Position numbers and translations under genes: made by a program
Source of the DNA: Rhizobium phaseoli
Lineage (GTDB): Bacteria > Pseudomonadota > Alphaproteobacteria > Rhizobiales > Rhizobiaceae
NCBI RefSeq assembly: GCF_010668805.1
Contig: NZ_WUFT01000006.1
Location: 62,001 to 126,000, forward strand
Length of the DNA: 64,000 nt
Direction of reading: 5' to 3'
In this document: piece by piece, positions 19,301-28,754 of the stretch
Layout of the letters: the number at the start of each line of letters is the position of its first letter
How positions within the stretch are numbered: the stretch's first letter is position 1
The notes under the pieces: generated by a model
What the model was told of the DNA's origin: nothing
Databases searched by the model: none
Seen by the model: only the letters and a program-made list of their open reading frames with translations

Positions 19301-19581
19301 CACCGGTCGCCGCTCAGCCGCAGCAGGCCGCGTCCGCCGGCGGCTACGGCATCCAGATCGCTTCGTTGCCGTCGCAAGACGAGGCGACCAAATCCTATGC
19401 CAACCTGTCGAAGAAATTCGCCGGCGTGCTTGGTGGCCGCGCACATGAGATCCGCAAGGCCGATATCGCCGGCAAGGGCACTTTCTACCGTGTCCGTATT
19501 CCGGCCGGTTCCAAGGACGAGGCCGCAGCGCTCTGCGAACAGTATCGCGCGGCGGGCGGCAGCTGCCTGATCTCCAAGTAG
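16321..19581 (+). CDS. Large SPOR-domain membrane protein
   Basis: 1086 residues. Residues 1 to about 675 are a long acidic region rich in Ala, Pro, Glu and Val, certainly disordered for the most part. One transmembrane helix follows at about 680-700 (RRLLAGAVVLVVFAGVGYGVY), then a periplasmic Pro/Ala-rich spacer. A C-terminal SPOR domain lies at about 1005-1086 (GYGIQIASLPSQDEA ... FYRVRIPAG). SPOR domains bind peptidoglycan with denuded glycan strands, as made at division sites. It lies between argS and nagZ, as in other Rhizobiales, suggesting a cell-wall or septum role. The ATG at 16321 (MADKQ) is chosen over an upstream in-frame ATG at 16219 that lies inside argS. Confidence 0.88.
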   Translation: MADKQLAYDTRGKDDLFADDDPLAELARIVGFEPRVAANTITEPARQEPVLDLEDELGREFDRYDSPRPLAELDRPAEPISDDVIPEDYIEPVLDVSPAVERQEVAEPVSVVSVEAEEATVPAAGNWDAPAADPAAWPQQLSVEPAFETPVQSAIGGARDLIEELELSIGAAPVSSLPQPAKAPQWSAASIRLPLANFHAAKREESVVPPKPEPVVEAAAAPVAEAPSADLPAAEPQPVIERSAPAVEPLAPIVTAEPSEEFESASPSLGFPAELDRHDEVIASKEVAEVEDFVEIEDELEDFGSDAGFDLIAAAVEGEIQADAALTEVVPDVPHTAGTFDLDDLLADVSRYPVPQRPNSATVSPQAESIEAAPVSAAFVHPQVIAPAPVAVRPAPAEPAPVYATEAARPVAPQFAEVAAPQPAATAYSPAPQPVPEADDPFAGHDFELDLAGIELELADLDFSEPPELAPVEPAPEPAVRAPEQAAAVSSLSAPVFAPEPQIPAFLQAASAPVRPAPAVAAEPQVRAQAQVPTPAPAFNWTPVADSTEDLPFDPAMISDPEDRPEAVEDMHVPALPPVEQPAPVAKTQDFEFDLDAEIASFFEPAKPRETPAPATDTAAAAAKVVKPTIADGLDDFERALEEDFRRSVREPVERRETSEVRIESASQAADFSRARSMRRLLAGAVVLVVFAGVGYGVYSSVWNGEGLGIVASGEPRVIAADKEPVKVVPENPGGKTVPNQDKAVYDRVAGSAEEPKQKALVSSDEAPVDVVQRTLTPEALPEDDENANSGDQVTPTAVGETEDPRLLPNQDNADNAPAGDADKAPSVSPRKVRTMIVKPDGTLVAREEPAAVDHQPAAPVTSSAQPMPALTAPSAQSASSVPAVGGTAASFPSSAEVASADARSAAPAETTPAQPPLTGGADTQAANPAPVQPPVRPVKTTATTDTAPVPIARPAEQPVNVVGTVTEKGNVRPPAQQPKPAQQPKTTEVAAAAPVAAQPQQAASAGGYGIQIASLPSQDEATKSYANLSKKFAGVLGGRAHEIRKADIAGKGTFYRVRIPAGSKDEAAALCEQYRAAGGSCLISK

Positions 19582-19602
19582 CATCAGGTTTGAATGAATA
19601 AC

Positions 19603-19639
19603 AAGAGCGGCGGGCCGGATCGGTCCGCCGCTCTTTTTT
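19603..19639 (+). terminator. Rho-independent terminator after the SPOR gene
   Basis: AAGAGCGGCGG ... CCGCCGCTCTT stem with a GGCCGGATCGGT interior followed by a T-run. Confidence 0.88.
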
Positions 19640-19694
19640 GTGCATCGCTTTCGACCTTGCTCGCATTTGGCCGGGCGCCGTCTATGATTCTCAC

Positions 19695-20708
19695 ATGACC
19701 GAATCAAAAGCGACGATCCTTGGCTGCAGCGGCCTTGCCCTCACATCTGAAGAGAAGGCCTTCTATCGGGGCGAACGGCCCTGGGGCTTTATCCTCTTCG
19801 GCCGCAACATCTCCGAAGCAGCGCAGATTACCGATCTTGTCGCTGAATTGCGCGACAGCGTCGGCTGGCATGCACCGGTGCTGATCGACCAGGAGGGCGG
19901 CCGCGTCCAGCGCATCCGTCCACCCATTCTCAAGCGTTATCCCTCCGGCCAGGTGCTCGGCGATCTTTATCGCCGCGACCCGGCGCTTGGGCTCCGTGCA
20001 GCCTGGGCGATGTCGCGGCTGCACGCCTTCGACCTTTCGAGCCTCGGCATCGATGTCGATTGTCTGCCGGTGCTCGATGTTCCGGTCGAGGGCAGCAGCA
20101 ATGTCATCGGCGACCGCGCCTATGGCGGCGATCCCGAGACCGTCATCGCGATGGGCCGGGCGGCTGCCGAGGGGCTGAAGGCCGGCGGCCTGCTGCCGGT
20201 GATGAAGCATATGCCCGGCCACGGCCGCGGCTTTGCGGACTCACATCTGGAACTTCCTGTCGTCACCGTCTCGCGCGATGAGTTGGAAGCCCATGACTTC
20301 CCACCCTTCGTCGCGATGAAGGACGAGTTGATGGCGATGACCTGCCACGTCGTCTTTACCGCCATCGATCCCGACAATCCGGCGACGACGTCGCGCAAGG
20401 TGACCGACGGCATCATCCGCGAGCATATCGGCTTTACCGGTCTGCTGCTCTCCGACGACAGCTCGATGAATGCTCTTTCCGGCACGATCGGGCAACGCGC
20501 GGCGAATATCATTGCAGGCGGATGCGATATCGTGCTGCATTGCAACGGTGATATGGACGAGATGCGCGAGGTCGTGGCAAATGTTCCGCAGCTTGCCGGT
20601 CAATCGCTTGCCCGCACAAAAGCGGTGGAGGCGGGCTTCACGGCGGCAGATGCCGCCGACGAAGCGGCTTTGAGGGCGGAATTCGAGGCGATGTTTGCGA
20701 CGGTCTGA
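19695..20708 (+). CDS. nagZ: Beta-N-acetylhexosaminidase NagZ
   Basis: 337 residues, glycoside hydrolase family 3. In the cytoplasm it removes N-acetylglucosamine from anhydromuropeptides during peptidoglycan recycling. The NagZ-specific loop KHMPGHG...DSH begins at Lys171-His172, and the nucleophile is Asp254 in LLLSDDSSM. The substrate-binding IDQEGGRVQR lies at about residue 60. The start ATG at 19695 gives the standard N-terminus; a longer frame would overlap the terminator. The next gene, scpA, is 15 bases on. Confidence 0.95.
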   Translation: MTESKATILGCSGLALTSEEKAFYRGERPWGFILFGRNISEAAQITDLVAELRDSVGWHAPVLIDQEGGRVQRIRPPILKRYPSGQVLGDLYRRDPALGLRAAWAMSRLHAFDLSSLGIDVDCLPVLDVPVEGSSNVIGDRAYGGDPETVIAMGRAAAEGLKAGGLLPVMKHMPGHGRGFADSHLELPVVTVSRDELEAHDFPPFVAMKDELMAMTCHVVFTAIDPDNPATTSRKVTDGIIREHIGFTGLLLSDDSSMNALSGTIGQRAANIIAGGCDIVLHCNGDMDEMREVVANVPQLAGQSLARTKAVEAGFTAADAADEAALRAEFEAMFATV

Positions 20709-20723
20709 TTGTAGAGGAGCAGG

Positions 20724-21584
20724 GTGGTGAACACGGTCAAGGGCACGGAGCGTCCGCAGGCGGCAACGCCGATGGACAAGCTGTGGCAGGAGAATGGTGC
20801 CGAGCGCGCCAGCCACGAGCCGGCGCTGGTGATCGATGTCGCCGGCTTCGAAGGCCCGCTCGACCTGTTGCTCTATCTTGCCCGCAACCAGAAGGTTGAT
20901 CTGTCGCGCATTTCGGTGCTGGCGCTTGCCGAGCAATATCTGCAGTTCGTCGAAAGCGCCCGGCGCATCCGCATCGAGCTTGCCGCAGATTATCTCGTCA
21001 TGGCAGCCTGGCTTGCCTTTCTCAAGTCGAGGCTGCTCATTCCGCAGCAGGCCAAGGATGACGGTCCTTCCGGCGAGGAACTGGCGGCAACGCTGGCCTT
21101 CCGGCTGAAACGCCTCGAAGCCATGCGCCAGGCGGCGGAGGGCCTCGTCAACCGCAACCGCCTCGGCCGCGACATCTTTGTGCGCGGCGCGCCCGAGCAT
21201 ATTCCCGACCGGCAGCAATCCGCTTATGCGGCCAGCCTCTACGATCTGTTGACCGCCTATGCGGCACTGCGCCAGCGCAATGCCGTCACCCATGTGACGA
21301 TCGAAAGACGCAGCGTCTGGTCGCTGACCGATGCCCGCGAATTGCTGACCCAGATGATCGGCGAGGTCGGCGACTGGACGGCGATGGAGCATTATCTGCT
21401 GCGCTATCTCGCAACGCCCGAGGAACGCGTCACGGCGATCGCCAGCGCTTTTGCCGCCTCGCTGGAACTGGTGCGCGAGGGCAAGCTGGAAATCCGCCAG
21501 GACGGCGCGTTTCAGCCGATATACATGCGCCGCGGTCCCAAACACGCCACGCTGCAGGTGGTGGAGCAGGAGCAGCCGGCTTGA
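20724..21584 (+). CDS. scpA: Segregation and condensation protein A
   Basis: 286 residues, the kleisin of the bacterial SMC-ScpAB condensin. The N-terminal kleisin block is clear (FEGPLDLLLYLARNQKVDLSRI, starting near residue 42), followed by LAADYLVMAAWLAFLKSRLLIP. The C-terminal winged-helix region spans about 215-275. The frame opens with two adjacent GTG codons (20724, 20727) after GAGGAGCAGG; an ATG at 20772 is a third option. Its stop overlaps the scpB start by 4 bases, so translation is probably coupled. nagZ-scpA-scpB-tatABC is a conserved alphaproteobacterial order. Confidence 0.95.
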   Translation: MVNTVKGTERPQAATPMDKLWQENGAERASHEPALVIDVAGFEGPLDLLLYLARNQKVDLSRISVLALAEQYLQFVESARRIRIELAADYLVMAAWLAFLKSRLLIPQQAKDDGPSGEELAATLAFRLKRLEAMRQAAEGLVNRNRLGRDIFVRGAPEHIPDRQQSAYAASLYDLLTAYAALRQRNAVTHVTIERRSVWSLTDARELLTQMIGEVGDWTAMEHYLLRYLATPEERVTAIASAFAASLELVREGKLEIRQDGAFQPIYMRRGPKHATLQVVEQEQPA

Positions 21585-22297
21585 TCGATCCGAAGAGCGA
21601 TGAGGATTTCGAGGACGATTTCGAAGGCAGGGGCCGCGACCTGCAGGCCGAGATCGAGGCAGAGCGCATCGCCGAGGCGCTGGTCTTCGCCTCCTCGCAG
21701 CCGGTTTCCGAGAATTTCCTGGCTGAGCGTCTGGCTGAGAATACTGATGTGCGCGCAATCATGCTGCGTCTGAAAGCGCAATATGCGCCGCGCGGCGTCA
21801 ACCTCGTGCAGATCGAGGGCGCTTGGGCCTTCCGCACCGCGGCCGATCTGTCCTTTGTCATCCGGCGCGATGAAAACGAGGTGAAGAAGCTTTCGCGCGC
21901 CGCACTGGAAGTGCTGGCGATCATTGCCTATCACCAGCCGGTGACGCGGGCCGAAATCGAGGATATCCGTGGCGTTCAGACCTCGCGCGGCACGCTCGAC
22001 GTGCTGATGGAAGCCGGCTGGGTGCGGTTTCGCGGCCGCCGGCGCACGCCGGGCCGGCCGGTGACGTTGGGCACGACACGCGATTTCCTCGACCATTTCG
22101 GTCTTGAGGAACTGCGTGACCTGCCCGGTCTCGAAGAGTTGAAGGGAGCGGGCTTGCTGTCAGGCCGGATTCCGGCGAATTTCAATATTCCCTCGCCGTT
22201 GATGAACGACGAACTGACCGAGGACGAGGACCCGATCACCCAGATGGACCTCGAGGAACTCGGGCTGCTGGCGCCGCGCGGCGCCTCCGAAGATTGA
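21581..22297 (+). CDS. scpB: Segregation and condensation protein B
   Basis: 238 residues of paired winged-helix domains. It binds ScpA to form the non-SMC part of condensin. Recognisable blocks are AEALVFASSQPVSENFLAERL, the central ALEVLAIIAYHQPVTRAEIEDIRGV (very conserved in ScpB), and TLGTTRDFLDHFGLEELRDLP. The start is a TTG that shares TTGA with the scpA stop. No alternative ATG gives the conserved N-terminus. The C-terminal tail is acidic (ELTEDEDPITQMDLEEL). Confidence 0.95.
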   Translation: MIDPKSDEDFEDDFEGRGRDLQAEIEAERIAEALVFASSQPVSENFLAERLAENTDVRAIMLRLKAQYAPRGVNLVQIEGAWAFRTAADLSFVIRRDENEVKKLSRAALEVLAIIAYHQPVTRAEIEDIRGVQTSRGTLDVLMEAGWVRFRGRRRTPGRPVTLGTTRDFLDHFGLEELRDLPGLEELKGAGLLSGRIPANFNIPSPLMNDELTEDEDPITQMDLEELGLLAPRGASED

Positions 22298-22480
22298 GGG
22301 GCTTGCGTCTTGCTTTTGCCATGCATGGCGAAAACAATGGGGGTCATCACTTTTCGACGGGTCAATGGCTTGTCACAAAGGGCGATACCGTGACATTAAG
22401 CGCAGTTCAAAAGGCGTGATGTTGGAAACGGTGTTCGAAATCCTTACATCGTGGGAACATAGAAACAGGGAGTAAGCGTA

Positions 22481-22672
22481 ATGGGTTCTTTTGGCATCTA
22501 CCACTGGCTGATCGTTCTGGTCGTCGTGCTGTTGTTGTTCGGCCGCGGCAAGATTCCGGAACTGATGGGCGATGTCGCCAAGGGCATCAAAAGCTTCAAG
22601 AAGGGCATGACGGACGAAGACGCGCCGGATACGGCAAAGACCGTCGATCACAAGGCCGACGAAACGAAATAA
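22481..22672 (+). CDS. tatA: Twin-arginine translocase subunit TatA
   Basis: 63 residues. One N-terminal membrane helix (residues 5-20, [14 protein letters not shown]) is followed by the [23 protein letters not shown] hinge and amphipathic helix diagnostic of TatA, then an acidic tail. TatA oligomers form the passage for folded twin-arginine substrates. First gene of tatABC; about 180 bases separate it from scpB, so it may have its own promoter. Confidence 0.96.
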   Translation: MGSFGIYHWLIVLVVVLLLFGRGKIPELMGDVAKGIKSFKKGMTDEDAPDTAKTVDHKADETK

Positions 22673-22723
22673 CCAAGTCCGGGAAAAAGCGCAGCCCCCG
22701 CGCTTCCCGTCCAGGAGCCTTGC

Positions 22724-23332
22724 ATGTTCGATATTGGCTGGACCGAGCTTTTGGTCATTGCGGTCGTGCTGATCGTGGTCGTCGGTCCCAAGGATTTGCC
22801 GCCGATGCTGCGCGCTTTCGGCAAGATGACGCAGCGCGCCCGCAAGGTGGCGGGTGACTTCCGCGCGCAATTCGATGAAGCGTTGCGCGAGGCGGAGCTT
22901 GACGATGTCCGCCAGACGCTCAGCGACGCTCAGAAGCTCAACCCGGTGAACAGCCTGCGCGAGGCGATGAATCCGCTTCGCCAGATGGGCAACGAGATCA
23001 AGGCCGACCTGCAGAAGGCGACCGTGGCCCCGGAAAACAAGACCGAGGTGCCGCCTGTTGCGGTTTCCACGCCGGCGCCGTCGATGAGCCTGCCGGAAAC
23101 GCCGCCGTTGGTGCCGGCGCCTGCGCAGCCTGAACCCGTCGCAGCAGCGATCGTCCAGGCGGAAACGGTTGCCGTCAAGCCGAAGGCCGTACGCAAGCCA
23201 CGCGCCAAGGCCGCAGATAAGGCCGCCTTTGCCATTGCCGCGCCTGTGGAAAAGCCAAAGCGCACGGCGGCGGTCAGGAAGCCTGCCACGCCGAAGACGC
23301 CCGTACAGATGAAGAAAAAGGACGAGGCATGA
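22724..23332 (+). CDS. tatB: Twin-arginine translocase subunit TatB
   Basis: 202 residues. The N-terminal membrane helix (MFDIGWTELLVIAVVLIVVVGPKDLP) and the following amphipathic helix identify TatB, which with TatC recognises signal peptides. The C-terminal half is a Pro/Ala/Lys-rich flexible tail, longer than in enterobacteria but usual in rhizobia. It overlaps tatC by 4 bases (ATGA). Confidence 0.95.
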   Translation: MFDIGWTELLVIAVVLIVVVGPKDLPPMLRAFGKMTQRARKVAGDFRAQFDEALREAELDDVRQTLSDAQKLNPVNSLREAMNPLRQMGNEIKADLQKATVAPENKTEVPPVAVSTPAPSMSLPETPPLVPAPAQPEPVAAAIVQAETVAVKPKAVRKPRAKAADKAAFAIAAPVEKPKRTAAVRKPATPKTPVQMKKKDEA

Positions 23333-24156
23333 GCGGTGAGACCGAAGATAAGCCGCAGCCGTTGATCGAGCACCTGATGGAGCTGCGCACGCGGCTGATC
23401 TGGTCGATCGGCGCGTTTTTTATCGCCTTCATCGCCTGCTTCTTTTTTGCCAAGCATCTCTTCAACTATCTGGTCATCCCCTACAAGACAGCCGTAATAT
23501 GGGCGCATCTCGACGTCGAGAAGGCCCAGCTGATCTACACCGCGCCACAGGAATTCTTTTTCACGCAGGTCAAGGTGGCGATGTTCGGCGGCCTCGTGGT
23601 CGCTTTCCCGATCATTGCCGCCCAGGTCTACAAGTTTGTCGCGCCCGGCCTCTACAAGAACGAGCGTCAGGCCTTCCTGCCGTTCCTGATTGCCTCGCCG
23701 GTCCTGTTCCTGATGGGCGGCGCGCTCGTCTATTTCTTCTTCACGCCGATGGTCATGTGGTTCTTCCTGTCGATGCAGCAGGCGCCGGGTCATGACGAGG
23801 TGGCGATCTCGCTGATGCCGAAGGTCTCGGAATATCTGAGCCTGATCATGACGCTGGTCTTCTCCTTTGGCCTCGTCTTCCAGCTTCCCGTCGTCACCAC
23901 GCTGCTCGCCCGTGTCGGGCTTCTGACATCGCAATGGCTCGCCGAAAAACGCAAGTTCGCCATCGTGCTTGCCTTCATCGTCGCCGCCGTGTTGACGCCG
24001 CCAGATCCGATGTCCCAGATCGGCCTTGCGATACCGACGATCCTTCTCTACGAGATTTCCATCCATGCGGCGCGACTCGTGGAGCGCCAGCGTGCCCGGC
24101 AGGCGGTCGAAAAGGACACCGAATCCGCGGACGTTGCCAAGACGGACAGCGCCTGA
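23329..24156 (+). CDS. tatC: Twin-arginine translocase subunit TatC
   Basis: 275 residues with six predicted membrane helices. The N-terminal signature PLIEHLMELRTRLIW is the conserved cytoplasmic TatC motif with the Glu that contacts the twin-arginine signal. The last helices contain the FVAAxLTPPDPxSQ-like loop (LTPPDPMSQIGLAIPTILLYE). The charged C-tail is cytoplasmic. Last gene of tatABC; serS follows after 99 bases. Confidence 0.97.
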   Translation: MSGETEDKPQPLIEHLMELRTRLIWSIGAFFIAFIACFFFAKHLFNYLVIPYKTAVIWAHLDVEKAQLIYTAPQEFFFTQVKVAMFGGLVVAFPIIAAQVYKFVAPGLYKNERQAFLPFLIASPVLFLMGGALVYFFFTPMVMWFFLSMQQAPGHDEVAISLMPKVSEYLSLIMTLVFSFGLVFQLPVVTTLLARVGLLTSQWLAEKRKFAIVLAFIVAAVLTPPDPMSQIGLAIPTILLYEISIHAARLVERQRARQAVEKDTESADVAKTDSA

Positions 24157-24255
24157 GCGGCAATCCGGAAATCCTTTTCACGAACGCTCTCATCCGGTCG
24201 AAGCCCGGTCAGGCTTTGGCCGGGTCACTTCTGTTGCAAACGATCTGGAACGACG

Positions 24256-25539
24256 ATGCTCGATATCAAATGGATCCGTGAGAATCCCCAAGCGCTTGAT
24301 GCCGCTCTTGCCAAGCGCGGTGCGGAGCCCCTGGCCCAAAATCTTGTTGCCCTCGATGAAAAGCGCCGCTCCGCCGTGCAGAAAGCGCAGGACCTGCTGT
24401 CGCGCCGCAATCTCGCCTCCAAGGAGATCGGCGCGGCGCTGTCCCAGAAGAATGGCGAGCTTGCCGAGAGGCTGAAGGCCGAGGTCGCCGAGCTGAAAGC
24501 GCTGCTGCCGACGGTCGAGGAAGAGGACCGGCAGCTGACGGCCGAACTCGCCGACGCGCTCTCGCGCATCCCCAACATCCCTTTCGACGACGTTCCTGTC
24601 GGCAAGGACGAGCATGACAATGTCGTCACCCGCACCGTCGGCGAAAAGCCGCGCTGGAACCACACGCCGAAGGAGCACTTCGAAATCGGCGAGGGGCTCG
24701 GCTATATGGATTTCGAGCGCGCCGCCAAGCTCTCCGGCTCGCGCTTCACGGTTCTGACCGGGCCGCTCGCCAGGCTCGAGCGCGCGCTCGGTCAGTTCAT
24801 GATCGATCTCCACACCCGTGAGCACGGTTATACCGAAGTCAGCTCGCCGCTGATGGTGCGCGCTGAAGCCCTGTTCGGCACCGGCAACCTGCCGAAGTTC
24901 GAAGAGGATCTCTTCAAGACGACGGACGGTCGTTATCTCATTCCGACGGCGGAGGTGACGCTGACCAATCTGGTGCGCGAGGAAATCCTCGACCAGGAAA
25001 AGCTGCCGCTCCGCTTCACCGCCTTGACGCCGTCCTTCCGTTCGGAAGCGGGCTCGGCCGGCCGCGATACGCGCGGCATGCTGCGTCAGCACCAGTTCTG
25101 GAAATGCGAACTCGTCTCGATCACCGATGCCGAAAACGCCATCGCCGAGCATGAGCGCATGACGGCCTGCGCCGAAGAAGTGTTGAAGCGCCTCGGTCTG
25201 CATTTCCGCACGATGACGCTTTGCACCGGCGACATGGGCTTCGGCTCGCGCAAGACCTACGATCTCGAAGTTTGGCTGCCGGGACAGAACACCTTCCGCG
25301 AAATATCGTCCTGCTCTGTCTGTGGCGATTTTCAGGCCCGTCGGATGAACGCGCGTTACCGCCACAAGGACGACAAGAGCAACAGGTTCGTCCACACGCT
25401 GAACGGCTCCGGCACCGCTGTCGGCCGCTGCCTGATCGCCGTTCTCGAAAATTATCTGAACGAGGATGGGTCCGTCACGATTCCGGACGTTTTGCTGCCT
25501 TATATGGGCGGATTGACCAAAATCGAACGGGCGGCCTGA
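24256..25539 (+). CDS. serS: Serine--tRNA ligase
   Basis: 427 residues, class II. It charges tRNA-Ser and tRNA-Sec types. The N-terminal coiled-coil arm that grips the long variable arm spans about 30-105. Motif 2 ([21 protein letters not shown]) and motif 3 ([18 protein letters not shown]) are intact. surE begins 4 bases after the stop, so serS-surE-pcm is likely one transcript. Confidence 0.97.
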   Translation: MLDIKWIRENPQALDAALAKRGAEPLAQNLVALDEKRRSAVQKAQDLLSRRNLASKEIGAALSQKNGELAERLKAEVAELKALLPTVEEEDRQLTAELADALSRIPNIPFDDVPVGKDEHDNVVTRTVGEKPRWNHTPKEHFEIGEGLGYMDFERAAKLSGSRFTVLTGPLARLERALGQFMIDLHTREHGYTEVSSPLMVRAEALFGTGNLPKFEEDLFKTTDGRYLIPTAEVTLTNLVREEILDQEKLPLRFTALTPSFRSEAGSAGRDTRGMLRQHQFWKCELVSITDAENAIAEHERMTACAEEVLKRLGLHFRTMTLCTGDMGFGSRKTYDLEVWLPGQNTFREISSCSVCGDFQARRMNARYRHKDDKSNRFVHTLNGSGTAVGRCLIAVLENYLNEDGSVTIPDVLLPYMGGLTKIERAA

Positions 25540-25543
25540 GGCG

Positions 25544-26317
25544 ATGCGCATCCTGCTGACGAATGACGACGGCATTCACGCCGAAGGCTTGTCCGCGCTG
25601 GAGCGGATCGCCCGCACGCTGTCCGACGATGTCTGGATCGTGGCGCCCGAGACCGACCAGAGCGGCCTTGCCCATTCGCTGAGCCTGTCCGAGCCTTTGC
25701 GGCTACGCAAGATTTCCGACAAGCATTTCGCCTTGCGCGGCACGCCGACCGATTGCGTCATCATGGGCATCCGGCAGGTGATGGACATCAAGCCCGATCT
25801 CGTTCTCTCCGGCGTCAATTCGGGCTCGAACGTTGCTGACGACGTAACCTATTCCGGCACGATCGCCGGCGCCATCGAAGGCACGATGCAGGGCGTGCGC
25901 TCCTTCGCGCTGAGCCAGGCCTATCTCTATGAGGATGGCGCGCGCATCGTGCCGTGGGAGGTCTGCGAGACACATGCGCCGGCTCTTCTGGAAAAGCTGA
26001 TGGTTCTGGACCTGCCGCAGGGCACGTTCCTCAATCTCAACTTCCCGAACTGCCGTCCCGACCAGGTTGATGGCGCCGAGGTGACCATGCAGGGCAAGCT
26101 CGCCTTCAACCTGCAGGTCGACGCCCGCTCCGATGGCCGGGGATTTCCCTATTACTGGCTGAAATTCGGCGAACGCGCCGGCGCCTTCATCGAAGGCACC
26201 GATATTCACGCTCTGAAGCATAACAAGATTTCGGTAACGCCTTTGAAACTGGATCTGACCGATTATTCCGTGACGGACCGCGTGGCGCGGGCCTTGGGAT
26301 ACGGAGCACAGGTTTGA
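25544..26317 (+). CDS. surE: 5'/3'-nucleotidase SurE
   Basis: 257 residues. It is a metal-dependent nucleoside monophosphatase of stationary phase and stress. The metal-binding [13 protein letters not shown] has Asp8-Asp9, Ser40-type residues occur in [11 protein letters not shown], and Asn92 lies in [13 protein letters not shown]. Its stop overlaps the following pcm start by 4 bases. The surE-pcm pairing is widely conserved and associated with repair of aged macromolecules; next to both lies the LytM lipoprotein, a common trio. Confidence 0.96.
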   Translation: MRILLTNDDGIHAEGLSALERIARTLSDDVWIVAPETDQSGLAHSLSLSEPLRLRKISDKHFALRGTPTDCVIMGIRQVMDIKPDLVLSGVNSGSNVADDVTYSGTIAGAIEGTMQGVRSFALSQAYLYEDGARIVPWEVCETHAPALLEKLMVLDLPQGTFLNLNFPNCRPDQVDGAEVTMQGKLAFNLQVDARSDGRGFPYYWLKFGERAGAFIEGTDIHALKHNKISVTPLKLDLTDYSVTDRVARALGYGAQV

Positions 26318-26967
26318 CGGCAAGACTGGCCGAAAAAGAGGGCTTTGCGGCGCTCGTCCTCAGATTGCGTGCCGAAGGTATCTCCGACCTCGATCTGCTG
26401 ACGGCGGTCGAGCAGACGCAGCGCCCGCTGTTCGTGCCGCCGCAATTTTCCGATGATGCCTATTCGAGCCGGACGATACCGATCGAATGCGGTTCCTTTC
26501 TTGAAGGCATCGATTTTGTCGTCCGCATCCTGCATCACCTCAAAGTCAAACCAGGACAGCGTGTTCTCGAAATCGGTACCGGCAGCGGCTTTACCGCCGC
26601 CGTCATCGGCAGAATGGCCGAGCGTGTTCTGTCCATCGACCGCTACAAGACCCTAACATCGGCGGCGCAGCGGCGCATGGAATCGCTTGGTCTGCGCAAT
26701 GTCATCATCCGCCACGCCGACGGCAGTGCCGGCATGCAGGGAGAGGGCACCTTCGACCGCATTCTGGTGACGGCGGCCTTCAACACCATGCCGCGTTTTT
26801 ATACCGACCAGCTAGTTTCCGGCGGCTCGATGATCGCGCCGTTGATGATCTCCGAAACCGAATGCCGCATGGTGCGGTTGACGAAAACCGGCAGCCGGTT
26901 CGAACGCGAGGAGCTGTTCGAAGCCCCATATTTGCCGATCGTTCCGCGCCTTGCCTCGCTGCTGTAA
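26314..26967 (+). CDS. pcm: Protein-L-isoaspartate O-methyltransferase
   Basis: 217 residues. It repairs isoaspartyl residues using S-adenosylmethionine. Family motifs: [26 protein letters not shown] with the substrate-binding loop, and motif [21 protein letters not shown] at about residue 84. The acidic residue in SIDRYKT and [11 protein letters not shown] follow. The start is a TTG inside the surE stop (TTGA), giving translational coupling. This is the canonical copy; a diverged relative is at 3540. Confidence 0.94.
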   Translation: MTARLAEKEGFAALVLRLRAEGISDLDLLTAVEQTQRPLFVPPQFSDDAYSSRTIPIECGSFLEGIDFVVRILHHLKVKPGQRVLEIGTGSGFTAAVIGRMAERVLSIDRYKTLTSAAQRRMESLGLRNVIIRHADGSAGMQGEGTFDRILVTAAFNTMPRFYTDQLVSGGSMIAPLMISETECRMVRLTKTGSRFEREELFEAPYLPIVPRLASLL

Positions 26968-27106
26968 GCTCTACGATTTTTCACCCGTAAGCTATGGTTA
27001 TCAACTTCTCAAAAATATCGCACTGATTCCAGCATCTTAACCGCGTGGTAATACTAACGCGTTTTAATAGACTCACAAATGGTTGCGTTCTCAGTGGGTC
27101 GAGTCA

Positions 27107-28699
27107 ATGCGTTTCAGTCTTTCGCCTAAGTTCGGGAAGTCGGCCGGTAATCTTCTGGTTGTGGGTCTTCTGGCGAGTGCCGCAACGGGCTGCAGTTCCG
27201 ATGTGACACGGTTTGGCGGCTTGTTTTCCTCCGCAGGGCAGGATCAGATCACCACCAGTTCTATTCCGCGCAGGGGTGGTGCTCAAGGCGATCCGGTGCC
27301 ACGCGCCGATCTCGGCGGCTCCGCCGTTGCCAGCCAGTCGGGCTACGGCGGCGGCAATGGTCAAGTGAGCCAGCCTTATCCGTCGAACCCAAGTTACGAT
27401 CCGGTTCGCACCTCAAGTGCACGCATGGCTTCCGCGCCGGTCTCGGTCCAGCGTTCCGAGCTTGCTGCCCCGACGGCTGTTGCGCCTTCCCGCCAGCGGG
27501 AAAAGGAAGTTGCGCTCGCCCAGCCTTTCCCTTCCGAGCCCCAGGCCGAAAAAAACCGATTGGTGGCCCCGACTGCGCCGAAGCTGACGCCTGATACGCT
27601 GACGACGGGCACGACGCCGAAGGTTTCCGGCTGGTCCGGGACCAATGCCCCTTCCGTAACACTGCGTCCGGGTGAAAGCGTTGCCACGCTCTCCAGGCGC
27701 TTCGGTGTTCCGGAAAAGGAAATCCTACGGGTCAACAACCTGAAGACGGCTTCCGCCGCGGCACCCGGCCAGGCGATCCTGATCCCGACCTTCAATGGCG
27801 GCAACGCCGCCAAGGCAGCGTCGCAGGCGGCCGACCTCTCCAAGCCCGGCAAGATGCCGGAACCGGTCAAGACGCCCGAGCAGAACGTTGCCGTCGTTCC
27901 TGGCGCCAATTCCGCCCGCGACAAGACCATGGCGAGCGCTGATGCTACCGGCAAGCTTCCGGTTGGCGCAGGCAAGGATCCGAAAGCGCCTGCCGGCAGC
28001 TATGTCGTCAAGCAGGGCGATTCGCTGGCAAAGATCGCCAAGGCGACCGGTAGCAATATCGACGATCTCAAGGCCGCCAACAATCTTTCGGCCAACTCGC
28101 TCCGGATCGGTCAGGCGCTGAAGATCCCGAACGGCACTGCCGACACTATCAAGACAGCGTCGATCCAGCCCCAGAAGGTCGATCCGAAGCCGGCTCAGAC
28201 GGCACCCGCCCAGCAGACGGCCTCCGTTGAACCTGCACCCTATAAGGCGCCGGTCGCCACCCAGACGGTCGACGATGTCGAGAAGAAGTCTGACGTCAGC
28301 TCGGCCGCGCCGGAATCGACCGGCATCGGCAAATATCGCTGGCCGGTCCGCGGGCAGGTCATTGCTTCCTACGGCGCCAACGTCAACGGCAACCGCAATG
28401 ACGGCATCGACATCTCGGTGCCGCAGGGAACGCCGATCAAGGCCGCCGAAAACGGCGTCGTCATCTATGCCGGCAACGGCCTGAAGGAACTCGGCAACAC
28501 GGTTCTCGTCCGTCACGACGACGGCACCGTCACCGTCTACGGCAATGCCGATACTTTGAGCGTCGCTCGCGGCCAGAAGATCCAGCGTGGCCAGACCGTC
28601 GCCGTCTCCGGCATGAGTGGCGACGTCAAGCAGCCGCAGGTCCATTTCGAGGTGCGCAAGGACGCATCCCCGGTCAACCCGATGACTTTCCTGGAATAG
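27107..28699 (+). CDS. nlpD: LysM/LytM lipoprotein, NlpD-like amidase activator
   Basis: 530 residues. A lipoprotein signal ends with the lipobox SAATGC (Cys near residue 26). Two LysM peptidoglycan-binding domains follow, at about 186-232 (RPGESVATLSRRFGV) and 302-348 (VVKQGDSLAKIAKATG). A C-terminal LytM/M23 domain spans about 410-528. The M23 zinc ligands are lost: the first His position reads NDGIDIS, and the HxH motif reads QVHFEV. That is the degenerate state of E. coli NlpD and EnvC, which activate amidases rather than cut peptidoglycan. The ATG at 27107 gives the lipoprotein start; an upstream TTG at 27083 is less likely. Clustered with surE and pcm. Confidence 0.9.
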   Translation: MRFSLSPKFGKSAGNLLVVGLLASAATGCSSDVTRFGGLFSSAGQDQITTSSIPRRGGAQGDPVPRADLGGSAVASQSGYGGGNGQVSQPYPSNPSYDPVRTSSARMASAPVSVQRSELAAPTAVAPSRQREKEVALAQPFPSEPQAEKNRLVAPTAPKLTPDTLTTGTTPKVSGWSGTNAPSVTLRPGESVATLSRRFGVPEKEILRVNNLKTASAAAPGQAILIPTFNGGNAAKAASQAADLSKPGKMPEPVKTPEQNVAVVPGANSARDKTMASADATGKLPVGAGKDPKAPAGSYVVKQGDSLAKIAKATGSNIDDLKAANNLSANSLRIGQALKIPNGTADTIKTASIQPQKVDPKPAQTAPAQQTASVEPAPYKAPVATQTVDDVEKKSDVSSAAPESTGIGKYRWPVRGQVIASYGANVNGNRNDGIDISVPQGTPIKAAENGVVIYAGNGLKELGNTVLVRHDDGTVTVYGNADTLSVARGQKIQRGQTVAVSGMSGDVKQPQVHFEVRKDASPVNPMTFLE

Positions 28700-28721
28700 G
28701 TACAGCGTCCCAGGAAGCGAG

Positions 28722-28748
28722 AAAAGCCCGGCTACCCGCCGGGCTTTT
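28722..28748 (+). terminator. Rho-independent terminator after nlpD
   Basis: AAAAGCCCGGC tacc GCCGGGCTTTT; symmetric enough to work in both directions. Confidence 0.88.
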
Positions 28749-28754
28749 GTCATT